A stretch of DNA of 64,000 nucleotides from Sorangium cellulosum So0157-2 (GTDB lineage Bacteria > Myxococcota_A > Polyangia > Polyangiales > Polyangiaceae). Below, piece after piece: positions 34,213-42,829 of this stretch. Both the position numbers and the translations under genes were made by a program. The DNA lies in assembly GCF_000418325.1 (NCBI RefSeq), contig NC_021658.1, positions 7,702,001-7,766,000 of the forward strand, given 5' to 3'. The notes under the pieces were generated by a model. That model was not told where the DNA came from. It searched no databases and saw nothing but the letters and a program-made list of their open reading frames with translations. Positions within the stretch are counted from its first letter, which is position 1, and each line of letters begins with the position of its first letter.

Positions 34213-35435
34213 CGCTTGCCGGTCTTCTCGGCGATCTTCCGCTGGTCCGCCTGCTTTTGCTTCTCGATGCCGTTGATGACGTCGGGCATCAGGTGACGGT
34301 TATAAGGGTCCAGGCTCGACGCGGGCAGCTCGTACTTCGTGCCGACGGCGTCCGGCATGACGGCGCTCAGGCCCACCTTGGCCAGGGCGCCCCACAGGCC
34401 GCCGGCGGCCCACGCGGCCAGGGTGCCCTTCCACCCCTGCTCCTGGAAGCCCGTGAGCACCTCGTCCTGGACGCGGTACGCGCCGATGTCGGCCGGGCGC
34501 TCCGTGCCGCCGTAGCCCGTGACCGTGCCCGGGTTCAGGCCCGCCGCGTTGAACGTCCAGCCGCGCGAGCCGCCCGCCGTCGCCGCCGCCGACGCCAGGC
34601 CCCCGCCGAGCGAGTGGCCCGTGTAGTCCACGCTGTTCCCGAGCGTGTTCCCCACGCGCACGGCGTCGCGGTAGTACGGCGAGTCCATGTTGAGCCCCTG
34701 CGCGAAGTTGTTCTGCCAGTCCGCGCCGTTCTCCGTCCCCCGGAAGGCCACCGTCGGCCGCATGTCGCCGCCGAAGACGTCCGGGTCGGGCTCGTAGAGC
34801 CGCGTGGCGCCGGGGCGGCTGCCGTCGAGATCGCCGGGCGTGAGCCCGTAGCGCGCGAGCGCCTCGGGGTCGTCGCTGATGTCGCGCCACCCCGTCGGCG
34901 CGGGCTTCGAGGGGTCGTAGGTGTGGCCCGAGAGCGCCGCCTTCTCCGCGGCGATCGTGTTGCGCTCGAAGCGCGCGGCGGCCTCGCGCGTCGCCGGGTC
35001 GTCGCTGTTCTTGCCCGCCTCGATCTGCTCCTTGCGGCAGTTGTAACGCGCCCTCTTGTCGGCCTTGTCCTGCGCCGCCTTGTCGCCGTTCATCTGCGCC
35101 AGGTCGTCGTGGCGCACGACCGGGTGCGCGTTGACCAGGACGCTCGGGCTGTGCGTCTGCGACCAGCTCTGCTGGCCCACGGTGCCGCTCACGACGCCCG
35201 TCGCGCTGCCCGGCTCGTCGCCCTCGGTCGTGGGCATCACGGTCGCGGCGTGCTTCTGCACGCGGCCGTCGTTGGCGTGCACGTCCTCGCTGGCGTCGAG
35301 CGCCGGCTCCAGCCTGGAGACCACGTTGTACGGCACGGGCGGCGTGCTCGACCCCATCGGCGTCTTGCACACGTCGGGCGCGCACGACACCGCCATCCAC
35401 GGCTCCTGCTTGCGCGAGAGGACGTTCTCAGCCAC
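34206..35435 (-). CDS. DUF4150 (PAAR-like)-class 3 lipase, type VI secretion effector
   Basis: The product is 409 aa with a GTG start at 35435 overlapping the DUF2169 stop by 8 bp. The N-terminal DUF4150 domain (residues 1-115: QEPWMAVSCAPDVCKTPMGS, VPYNVVS, QQSWSQTHSPSVLVNAHPVV) is a PAAR-like tip adaptor. The C-terminal domain is a class 3 lipase fold with the oxyanion segment AFRGTENG (about 230) and nucleophile elbow GHSLGG (Ser275). Candidate triad partners are Asp324 (AYRVQDEVLT) and His381 (DPYNRHLMP). It would ride on VgrG and attack lipids of a target cell. The ankyrin gene follows. Confidence 0.88.
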   Translation of the reverse strand: MAENVLSRKQEPWMAVSCAPDVCKTPMGSSTPPVPYNVVSRLEPALDASEDVHANDGRVQKHAATVMPTTEGDEPGSATGVVSGTVGQQSWSQTHSPSVLVNAHPVVRHDDLAQMNGDKAAQDKADKRARYNCRKEQIEAGKNSDDPATREAAARFERNTIAAEKAALSGHTYDPSKPAPTGWRDISDDPEALARYGLTPGDLDGSRPGATRLYEPDPDVFGGDMRPTVAFRGTENGADWQNNFAQGLNMDSPYYRDAVRVGNTLGNSVDYTGHSLGGGLASAAATAGGSRGWTFNAAGLNPGTVTGYGGTERPADIGAYRVQDEVLTGFQEQGWKGTLAAWAAGGLWGALAKVGLSAVMPDAVGTKYELPASSLDPYNRHLMPDVINGIEKQKQADQRKIAEKTGKRC

Positions 35436-36666
35436 GGCCCACCGCCATCTTCAGGAGCGGGGCGCGCGGATCGACCTCGAAGCGCGCCTCCATCCGCCGC
35501 ACCCCGAGCGCGCGGGCCACGAGCGCCCGCCACACGCACGTCACGACCATGGACTCGGCGTCCACCGAGAGCGTGTCGAGCGCCGCGGGCACCGGCACCG
35601 GCAGCCCCGCGATCCAGGCCATCGCGAACGCCCGGTGCGGCGGCAGCTCGAACGCGACGCGCCCGTCGCACGCGAGCCCGGGGCGCGCGAGGTTCCAGAG
35701 CTCGACCCGCAGGCCGACGTCGGGGTGCGGGATCTGCTGATCGTCGGGCGCCGCGTTCCAGTACGCGAAGGAGAAGTCGTCGGGGAGGAACGGGTGCCGG
35801 CCGGCGACCCACGCCTCGCCGTAGGTGCCCGCGCGCTGGAGCCGCGGCGTCCACGCGCGCCCCACGCACCCGAGGCCCGCCGGCGCGAACGGGTAGTCCG
35901 CGGCGATCTCCGCCATCTGCGGGGCCTCCACCGCGTGCGGCGGGTGCGACGCCACGGCGAGGCGCGTCACCCGGCTGTCGGGCCGCTCGATCTGCGGCGC
36001 GGCCACGCGGTCGGGCGCCGGCGCGCCGGCGTCGCGCAGCGCGTCCAGGGTGCGCGCCTCCATCCACCCGCAGCCGACCGGGTTGGTGAAGCACACCTCG
36101 TCGAGGAGCGGCGCCCTCCCGGGCGCGGCGCGCACGAGGCTGCGGCCGCCGAAGGCGCGCTCCCAGCGCACCGGGACGCTCGCCGCCGGCTCGGGGCGGG
36201 TGAGCTGCCAGCCCTCCGCCGCGCGCTCGAACCACCGCGGCCCGCACACCTCGAGCGTCTTGTCGACGAGCGCGCGCCGCGGCGGCTCGCCGCCGCCGGC
36301 GTCGCCTCCGGGGGGCGGCGCGCCGCGCCCCGTCACGCGCAGCCGGGCCGTCCAGCGCTCCGCGGGCTCCTCCCCGGGCGCCCACGCGGTCGCGCGCACG
36401 AGCACGTCGCAGCGCGGCTTGAACGGCGCGAGGTCGCTCTCGGCGCGGACGCTCGACGCGTTCGCCTCCCCCTCGAACGCGTCGCGCAGGAGCAGCCGCC
36501 CGGCGCCGTCGTCCGGGAGGAGCTCGCAGCGGTGGGTCGCCTCCCCGCCGTCCCCGGGGACGAGCCGGTAGGCGGCCTTGAGCGCGAGCACATGGTGCTC
36601 CTCGTCGTGCGCGTCCAGGGCGCTGTACGCCAGGGCGTCGAATGGGGTGAGGTTCTGGCACTCCAT
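35428..36666 (-). CDS. DUF2169 effector adaptor protein
   Basis: The product is 412 aa. MECQNLTPFDALAYSALDAH starts the protein, followed by HHVLALKAAYRLVPG; later come DVLVRATAWAP, RWERAFGGRSL, CFTNPVGCGWM and WNAAPDDQQIPHP, all typical DUF2169 blocks. DUF2169 proteins act as adaptors or chaperones that help load DUF4150/PAAR-like effectors onto VgrG. Its stop overlaps the lipase start, which fits that partnership. Confidence 0.9.
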   Translation of the reverse strand: MECQNLTPFDALAYSALDAHDEEHHVLALKAAYRLVPGDGGEATHRCELLPDDGAGRLLLRDAFEGEANASSVRAESDLAPFKPRCDVLVRATAWAPGEEPAERWTARLRVTGRGAPPPGGDAGGGEPPRRALVDKTLEVCGPRWFERAAEGWQLTRPEPAASVPVRWERAFGGRSLVRAAPGRAPLLDEVCFTNPVGCGWMEARTLDALRDAGAPAPDRVAAPQIERPDSRVTRLAVASHPPHAVEAPQMAEIAADYPFAPAGLGCVGRAWTPRLQRAGTYGEAWVAGRHPFLPDDFSFAYWNAAPDDQQIPHPDVGLRVELWNLARPGLACDGRVAFELPPHRAFAMAWIAGLPVPVPAALDTLSVDAESMVVTCVWRALVARALGVRRMEARFEVDPRAPLLKMAVGRG

Positions 36667-36890
36667 CGTCGCACCCCGACGCTATCGGAGGGCACGACCG
36701 CCTTCAATGGCCGACCCGCGCGCGACGCTGCGGTGCCGCCGCGCGGCGTCGCGCGGGCGGCGCCGCGGCGTCCCCCGCGTGGCCGCGGCGTGACGGTGGA
36801 GGTTCGCCCGGACGCCGTCCCGCGGCTCGGATATCCTGAGGGACATCGCTGGGATGCACGTCGCCCCGGTGCGCGCCCGATCCATCGCCG

Positions 36891-38738
36891 ATGCACCTCG
36901 TTTGCCAAGGCCTGATACGCGCCAGCTCGCTGGAGTGGCGACCCAGACCCGACGCGTGGGTGCTCACCGTCGCGTGCCACGCGCTGTTCGAGCTCGCGCC
37001 GTTCGAGTCGCCGATGACGAGCGGCCCCGCGGCCCCGCTGGAGGGCGAAGCGGACGAGCGGCGGCTCGTCGAGCCGTGGGGCCCGGTCGCGCCGTTCAAG
37101 CGGTGGAGCGAGGTGCTCGTCGTCGGCCACGCGCACGCGCCCGAGGGCAGCGCGGTGACGTCGCTCATCGCGCGGCTCGCGGTGGGCGACATCGACAAGG
37201 CGATCGAGGTCCGCGGCGACGCGTGCTTCACGCGCGATGGCTCGCTCGGCGAGCCCGCGCCCTTCACGCGCATGCCGCTCCGCTGGGAGCGCGCCGCGGG
37301 CGGTCCGCACACCTCGAACCCGGTCGGCGTGCCGACGGGCCACGGAGCGCCCGCCGATCGATGGGGGCGATCGCGCGCGCCGAACCTCCTGACCGCGGCC
37401 TCGTCGACGGCGATCCGGCAGGGCCACCTCTGGCCCGCCGGCTTCGGCCCGCTCCGGCCGGAGTGGCCCGACCGCGCGCAGCGCCTGCGCCGGCACGCGG
37501 CGGGCTGGGATCACGCGCGCTGGGCCGAGCGGCCGCTGCCCGAGGGCATCGACACCGGGTACTTCAACGCCGCGCCGCTCGATCAGGTGACGAACGAGCT
37601 GACGGGCACGGAGCCGATCGTGCTCGAGCACCTGCACCCGCGCTTCCCGCGGCTCGCGACGCGCCTCCGCGCGCCGGCGCCGAGCGCGATCGCGGTGACG
37701 AACGGCGTCGAGCTGCGCGTGCCCCTCCGCTGCGACACGCTCGTCATCGACGCCGATCACGGCGTGGCGGCGCTCGTGTGGCGCGGGCAGCTCATGCTCG
37801 ATCGCCCGCCGCGCGAGGGCGCCGTGCTCATCACCGAGGGCGAGCCCGCGCCGAGCCTCACGGGCACGATGACGGCCCCGCTCTCGTCGAGGCCCTCCGC
37901 GGTGCTCCCGTTCCTGCAAGGCGCCGCGCAGCTCGCCCCGGCGCCGCCGGCCGGAGCCGCGCCGGACGCGGCGGATCCGCGCTTCTCGCCGACACCGCCG
38001 CCGCCGCCGCCGATCGACGACGAGGACACGTCGCAGACGCTCGTGCCCGCCGTGGTGCTCCCGAGGCCCGCGCTCCCGTTCCACGCGTCCCCGCCGGAGC
38101 CCTCCCGCGGCGCGCCGCACGAGCTCGAGCCGGACGACGGGCCGCCCACGCCCCCCGCGTCGCTCGCGCTCTTGACGCCGCTCCCCCCGCCGGCGCGTCT
38201 CGCCGCGGAGCCCGCGCCGGCGGCGGCGATCGCGCCCGCCGCGGAGGTCCCCGAGCCGCGCCTCGCGGCGGCTCCGGTGCAGGCCGAGGGGCCCGCGGAG
38301 CCGGCCTTGCCCGTCGACGCGTATCCCCTCGCCCGCTGCGCGGCGATCGCGGCGCGGCTCGCGGCGCGCCCCGGCGCGGAGGACGCGGTCCTCGCGGCGG
38401 AGTCGCTCTCGGCGCACGCGTGGGAGGCGCTGCACGCGCACTGGCTCGACGCGATCCGCGCCGAGGTGGGGCGCGGGAAGCGGCGGCTGCTCTCGTCGTA
38501 CGACGCGGCGTACATCGCGGCGCTGGAGGCCGAGCGAGGCCCGATCACGGCGGTCGACTACGCCCGGCTCGCGATCGCGTCCGAGCGCGGGAACGAAGCG
38601 CAGGCGCTCGAGGAGCTCGGCTTGCCCGAGGGCGCGCTGATCCGGCTCCGCCGCGTGTGGCTGGAGCGGGTCGTCAAGGATCCCGCGGCGGCCCAGCAGG
38701 TGCGCGCGGCGATGCGGGCGGCGGCCGAGGCCCCGTGA
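36891..38738 (+). CDS. DUF2169 fusion protein with C-terminal helical domain
   Basis: The product is 615 aa. Residues 1-330 are a DUF2169 domain (LVCQGLIRASSLEWRPRPDA, RMPLRWERAAGGPHTSNPVG, YFNAAPLDQ). Residues 340-480 are a Pro/Ala-rich linker that includes seven consecutive prolines. The C-terminal 110 residues form a charged helical domain (WLDAIRAEVGRGKRRLLSSY, ERGPITAVDYARLAIASERG) that recurs behind DUF2169 domains. It is divergent from the other DUF2169 gene (224-bp gap) and convergent with vgrG. The DNA encoding its last 119 codons is duplicated in inverted orientation immediately downstream. Confidence 0.88.
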   Translation: MHLVCQGLIRASSLEWRPRPDAWVLTVACHALFELAPFESPMTSGPAAPLEGEADERRLVEPWGPVAPFKRWSEVLVVGHAHAPEGSAVTSLIARLAVGDIDKAIEVRGDACFTRDGSLGEPAPFTRMPLRWERAAGGPHTSNPVGVPTGHGAPADRWGRSRAPNLLTAASSTAIRQGHLWPAGFGPLRPEWPDRAQRLRRHAAGWDHARWAERPLPEGIDTGYFNAAPLDQVTNELTGTEPIVLEHLHPRFPRLATRLRAPAPSAIAVTNGVELRVPLRCDTLVIDADHGVAALVWRGQLMLDRPPREGAVLITEGEPAPSLTGTMTAPLSSRPSAVLPFLQGAAQLAPAPPAGAAPDAADPRFSPTPPPPPPIDDEDTSQTLVPAVVLPRPALPFHASPPEPSRGAPHELEPDDGPPTPPASLALLTPLPPPARLAAEPAPAAAIAPAAEVPEPRLAAAPVQAEGPAEPALPVDAYPLARCAAIAARLAARPGAEDAVLAAESLSAHAWEALHAHWLDAIRAEVGRGKRRLLSSYDAAYIAALEAERGPITAVDYARLAIASERGNEAQALEELGLPEGALIRLRRVWLERVVKDPAAAQQVRAAMRAAAEAP

Positions 38739-38749
38739 CCTCGACGGCG

Positions 38750-38938
38750 AGTACCGCGGGTCAGGACTCTCGCCAGGGATCTGCCTCGCGAGCGATAGAG
38801 AAATCAACGCAAAGGCGCAAAGGCGCAAAGGCGCAAAAAAGATTTGTAGTTTTGCGTCTTTGCGCCTTTGCGCCTTTGCGTTGATTTCTCTATCGCTCGC
38901 GAGGCAGATCCCTGGCGAGAGTCCTGACCCGCGGTACT
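38750..38938. repeat. Hairpin repeat element, copy B (full palindrome)
   Basis: The element has outer arms CTCGCCAGGGATCTGCCTCG and its complement, inner stem CAACGCAAAGGCGCAAAGGC and its complement, and a loop near AAAGATTTGTAGTTTT. It is the centre of the large inverted duplication and lies between convergent genes. Confidence 0.85.
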
Positions 38939-38949
38939 CGCCGTCGAGG

Positions 38950-39307
38950 TCACGGGGCCTCGGCCGCCGCCCGCATCGCCGCGCGCACCTGCTGGGCCGC
39001 CGCGGGATCCTTGACGACCCGCTCCAGCCACACGCGGCGGAGCCGGATCAGCGCGCCCTCGGGCAAGCCGAGCTCCTCGAGCGCCTGCGCTTCGTTCCCG
39101 CGCTCGGACGCGATCGCGAGCCGGGCGTAGTCGACCGCCGTGATCGGGCCTCGCTCGGCCTCCAGCGCCGCGATGTACGCCGCGTCGTACGACGAGAGCA
39201 GCCGCCGCTTCCCGCGCCCCACCTCGGCGCGGATCGCGTCGAGCCAGTGCGCGTGCAGCGCCTCCCACGCGTGCGCCGAGAGCGACTCCGCCGCGAGGAC
39301 CGCGTCC
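38950..39307 (-). pseudogene. Inverted partial copy of the DUF2169 fusion gene 3' end
   Basis: The fragment encodes, on the minus strand, the last 119 codons and stop of the neighbouring DUF2169 fusion gene, in the same frame and apparently without changes. It contains an internal ATG giving a 90-aa open frame (MGRGKRRLLSSYDAAYIAAL onward). It has no promoter or ribosome site of its own and is best seen as a duplication by-product. Confidence 0.85.
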
Positions 39308-39390
39308 TTGCGCCTTTGCGCCTTTGCGCCTTTGCGCCTTTGCGTTGAACTCTGCCTCCGGCTCCCCGGCCGGACTCCTGGCGGGTGGAG
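39308..39390. repeat. Hairpin repeat element, half copy C
   Basis: Four GCGCCTTTGC-type units are followed by GTTGAACTCTGCCTCCGGCT and ACTCCTGGCGGGTGGAGCTA, matching the right half of copy D (53930-54108). The left half is replaced by the inverted gene fragment, so the duplication seems to have been inserted into, or copied up to, this element. Confidence 0.75.
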
Positions 39391-41328
39391 CTAGTTGAGG
39401 TCGATCGGATCGCCGAAGACCTGCGTGTGGCCGCTCGAGTGGATCGTGATGTCGGTCCCCGAGATCACGATCTTGCCCGACTTCTCCATCACGATGCTCG
39501 ACTTGCCGCAGACGATCTCGACCCTGTCCCCGACCCGGGTCGCCTGCACGCTGCCGATCTCCACCGTCTCGTTGATGCCCACCACGCGCGATCGGTTCAT
39601 CCCGACCACCTCGCGCGCGCTGTTCATCACCAGCTTGGTGAAGTCGTTGCCGACGGTCTGATCCTCGTTGTTGCCGATCGCGCTCACGCGATCGTTGCCG
39701 ATGGTGACCTGCTCGTCGCGCTTGACGAGCTTGTTCATGTCGCGCTCGGCCTGCACCCGGACGAGCTCCTTGCCCGCCGCGTCCTCGAACATGATCTCGT
39801 TGTAGCCGCCGGTCTCGGGCGACGAGCTGGTCTTCCAGCCGCTCTGCGTCTTGTTCTCGGGGAGCTTGTACGGCGTCTTCTGGAGGTTCGTGTACACCCG
39901 GCCCGTGATGATCGGCCGGTCGGGATCGGCGCCGAGGAAGTCGACGATCACCTCCTGGCCGATGCGCGGCAGGTTGGTGCCGCCGAAGCCGGCGCCGCCC
40001 CAGGGCTGGCTCACGTGGATCCAGCACGACGACGCGTCGTTCATGCGGCCCTCGCGATCCCAGTGGAACTGCACGCGCACGCGGCCGAACTCGTCGACGT
40101 GGATCTCCTGGCCGGGCGGGCCGACCACGGTGGCGCACTCGACCCCGTGGACGCGCGGCTTCCGCGTGCGGAGCGGCGGCCGGTACGGGGCGTCCGCGGT
40201 CACGGCGCGGCACGCGTGCCGGAAGGCGCCCGGGACCTCGCCCGCGAGCGTCGACTCGAGGACGAGCAGCGGCTTGTCCGGCGCGAGCTCGGCCTTCGGG
40301 TGGTCGAGGAACGAGAGGACGGTGCCCGGCGCGAGATCGATCGCGTTGGTCTCGAACGTGATCTCGCGGGCCGAGGCGCGCTTCGCCTCGAGGCGCCGCT
40401 GCGCGAGCGCGGCCCCCTCGGCCTCGTCCGCGCGGTACTTGCCCTTGTCGTCGGCGGCCGGCGTGCTGTCGCCCTTGTCGCTCTCGTAGAGGAACGCCCC
40501 GGGCACGTAGTGGAAGCGCTCGAGCCGCTCCTCGACGCCGCCGGGGCCGGCGGCGCTCGCCACGAGCTCGTACGACGCCGGCCTCCGGGTGTCGTGGTCG
40601 CGGACCGTGTACTTGCCCGGCCGCAGCCGGCGGCCGACGCGCACCTCGGTGACGTGCTCGAGGTCGGCGTCGGTCGGGTGATCGCGGAACGCGATCGGGC
40701 TGCGCCGGGGGTTGCCGTGGGGCCCGTCGTCGAGGACGAGCCGGCTCTCGCCGCCGTTCTCGAAGTAGAAGCTCACCCCCGCGTCCTCGAGCATGCGGCA
40801 GAGGAACGTGTAGTCGCTCTCGCCGTACTGGACGCGGAACTTGCGCTTCCGGTAGCTCCCGGCGAGGCGCAGCGCCGGGGAGATCCCCCACTCGTCGAGG
40901 ATCTTCAGCGCGATGTCGATCTCCGACAGGTGCTGGAAGACGCGGTGGTTGCGCCGCTGCGTGGCGAGCCACAGCGCGGGGACGAGCGTGAGCTCGTAGG
41001 TGGAGAGGTGGCGCTCCTCGACGGCGATCTGCTGGAGCTGGCTGCAGACGCCGGACCACGCGCGGGCCTGCTCGCGCTGCGCGGCGAACCGCATCGGCCG
41101 GCCGATGACGGCCTCGAAATCGATGTCCGGGTTGTCCGACACGGCGACGATGCGCACCTCGAACAGCGCCGACATGCGATCTATGGCCGTGAACCGGCGC
41201 ACGTCGAGCGCGTCTCCGGAGGCGACGTGCACCTCTGCCCGGGCCTCGCCGCGCGCGCTCAGCGCGCCGCCGATGCCGCTTCCCTTCCCCTGATGAGCCG
41301 GGTTCGCACCGTCCATACATGCTCCCAT
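39391..41328 (-). CDS. Type VI secretion VgrG spike protein
   Basis: The start is the ATG at 41328 (MGACMDGANPAHQG) with GGAGG seven bases upstream; the frame stays open farther upstream without such a site. The 645-aa product has the gp27-like hub (FEAVIGRPMRFAAQREQARA, RVQYGESDYTFLCRMLEDAG, VSFYFENGGESRLVLDDGPH), the gp5 OB fold (HVDEFGRVRVQFHWDREGRM, SQPWGGAGFGGTNLPRIGQE) and a gp5-type beta-helix (VTIGNDRVSAIGNNEDQTVG). It has no effector domain at the C-terminus, so cargo must attach through PAAR-like tips such as the DUF4150-lipase nearby. Confidence 0.95.
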   Translation of the reverse strand: MGACMDGANPAHQGKGSGIGGALSARGEARAEVHVASGDALDVRRFTAIDRMSALFEVRIVAVSDNPDIDFEAVIGRPMRFAAQREQARAWSGVCSQLQQIAVEERHLSTYELTLVPALWLATQRRNHRVFQHLSEIDIALKILDEWGISPALRLAGSYRKRKFRVQYGESDYTFLCRMLEDAGVSFYFENGGESRLVLDDGPHGNPRRSPIAFRDHPTDADLEHVTEVRVGRRLRPGKYTVRDHDTRRPASYELVASAAGPGGVEERLERFHYVPGAFLYESDKGDSTPAADDKGKYRADEAEGAALAQRRLEAKRASAREITFETNAIDLAPGTVLSFLDHPKAELAPDKPLLVLESTLAGEVPGAFRHACRAVTADAPYRPPLRTRKPRVHGVECATVVGPPGQEIHVDEFGRVRVQFHWDREGRMNDASSCWIHVSQPWGGAGFGGTNLPRIGQEVIVDFLGADPDRPIITGRVYTNLQKTPYKLPENKTQSGWKTSSSPETGGYNEIMFEDAAGKELVRVQAERDMNKLVKRDEQVTIGNDRVSAIGNNEDQTVGNDFTKLVMNSAREVVGMNRSRVVGINETVEIGSVQATRVGDRVEIVCGKSSIVMEKSGKIVISGTDITIHSSGHTQVFGDPIDLN

Positions 41329-41632
41329 GCCCGCTCCTCCCGCACGGGACGCGACGGGACCGACCGGCCGATGGTACCCGGCGAAGCGCGCGCGCCACAA
41401 GGCCGGCCCCGCGCCCCACGGTGTCGATCCGGTGACACCGGAGAACGACGACCGCGCGCCGGCGCCACGGCAGCACGACGCCGCAGCGGAGCCGGGGTGC
41501 GACATCGCCGCACGCGCGGCTTCACCGGGCTCACCGGACGAGGGCGCGCCCGGCGCTCGCCTTCTTCTTCTTCATTCCTCCGCGCGGCACAGAGGTTCAG
41601 GTGCACCACACTTTGCCGTAGGCTGGACCTCC
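41329..41632. other. Divergent intergenic region between vgrG and an unknown gene
   Basis: This 304-bp gap must contain promoters for vgrG (minus) and the 296-aa protein gene (plus). The vgrG ribosome site is at 41336-41342. No repeat, dyad or small gene was recognised. Confidence 0.5.
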
Positions 41633-42523
41633 ATGGATCCACGCGGGAAGTCGCTCCCCCCGGCGCCGCTCGTCACCGACGAGGACATCCGGGCAGAGCT
41701 CCGGCGGCTGTTCGACGCCGGCCCCGACTCGGGGCTCGTCATCCGGGTCTACGGCGAGCCGGGCGAGGGGGCGGCCGCGGCGGACGCCTTCCGCGAGATG
41801 TTCGCGTCGCTGCGCATGTACGAGGGCAAGGCGCAGGATCAGCCCCTGGAGATCCTCGTCGACGCCCCGAGCAAGGCGCACATCGCCCGCGCGCTGTCGG
41901 TGCTCGGCCACGAGCAGCACCAGAAGCGGATCCTCGATCACATCCTCACCACGTTCGGCCGCCGGCTGATCGACCCGCTCGCCGCGATCCTCGACACGAC
42001 CCCGACCGGCTCGGTGACGGCGCGCCTGACCGTCCTGCGCGACATCTTCCTCGCGCAGGTCGCGGATCTGCGGATGACGCCCGAGTCGCAGCAGATCCTC
42101 TCGAGCGACCTGCGCAAGCTCCTCAGCGACGACTACCTGGCGATGATCGCGGAGAACGAGGAGCGCGTGCAGCGCCCGCGCGTGGCGAGGCTCGCCCAGC
42201 AGATCCTGCGGCTCGTCGGCTCGACGTTCCACCGGGCGCTCAAGCGCTGGCCCGCGCACGCCGAGCAGATCGCGTCGTCGATCGCGCGGCGGAGCCCGAA
42301 GAAGGTCCGGCTGAGCGAGGTGCCGAAGCTCATCCGCGGCCAGATCACCGACGGCATCGAGGAGTTCCTGTGGATCGAGACGAGCGCGGACATCGAGGGC
42401 GCGCTGCGCCCGATGCTCGCCGAGCACCAGGACGTGATGCCGGTGAAGCAGGCGACGCTCGACCGCTCCACCTACCGGGAGTTCGCGGACGCCTGCTGGG
42501 CGATCATCGCCGAGCATTGCTGA
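41633..42523 (+). CDS. Unknown 296-aa protein next to vgrG
   Basis: From the ATG at 41633 (MDPRGKSLPPAPLVTDEDIR) the product is mostly alpha-helical and charged, without signal peptide or membrane segment. Segments include RRLFDAGPDSGLVIRVYGEP, AHIARALSVLGHEQHQKRIL, LRKLLSDDYLAMIAENEERV and GIEEFLWIETSADIEGALRP. I do not recognise a family. Its position at the edge of the effector island, divergent from vgrG, leaves open whether it belongs to the secretion genes. Confidence 0.7.
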   Translation: MDPRGKSLPPAPLVTDEDIRAELRRLFDAGPDSGLVIRVYGEPGEGAAAADAFREMFASLRMYEGKAQDQPLEILVDAPSKAHIARALSVLGHEQHQKRILDHILTTFGRRLIDPLAAILDTTPTGSVTARLTVLRDIFLAQVADLRMTPESQQILSSDLRKLLSDDYLAMIAENEERVQRPRVARLAQQILRLVGSTFHRALKRWPAHAEQIASSIARRSPKKVRLSEVPKLIRGQITDGIEEFLWIETSADIEGALRPMLAEHQDVMPVKQATLDRSTYREFADACWAIIAEHC

Positions 42524-42829
42524 CGCCGGGGCGAGCGCGCCGGCGGCTCGCCGCCCAGCCCCCCTCGTCGCCGGATCCGGGCATCCTCGCCGGACGCTGA
42601 GATCCGTCACGTCCTGGTCGCTCCGCTCACCGCGACCGCGGCGTGTCCCGGTCGATCTCCTACCCGCACGGGAGATCGCGCGCCCGAGGGCGGCCCGCGC
42701 GCGCCGCGTCGGGAATGATTTCCGTCACCCGCTGTTGTAAGGGGCCGCTGGCGCCTGGACCGCCGCGCTTCGCGGCGTCCGATTCGCCGGCGCGGAGAGC
42801 TTCTTCCCTGCGCGGAGGGGTGCACGGCC
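42524..42829. other. Intergenic region upstream of the GldA-type operon
   Basis: A 306-bp non-coding stretch leads to the ABC ATPase gene. It should hold that operon's promoter, but no convincing -35/-10 pair or operator was identified. Confidence 0.45.

Larger units (their letters stand above)
38381..39307. repeat. 463-bp inverted duplication centred on a hairpin element
   Basis: Positions x and 77688-x are complementary from 38381/39307 inward to the centre at 38844. The left arm is the real 3' end of the DUF2169 fusion gene plus half of a hairpin element; the right arm repeats both in reverse. The stretches compared by eye were identical apart from one base near the centre. The right arm ends abruptly at CGCGTCC, where a second, half copy of the hairpin element starts. 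Confidence 0.9.

Noticed and set aside
38804..41476. Minus-strand frame joining vgrG antisense-frame sequence to the inverted gene fragment
   Set aside because: It is in a different frame from VgrG; only its end coincides with the duplicated DUF2169 tail, so it is not a fusion gene.
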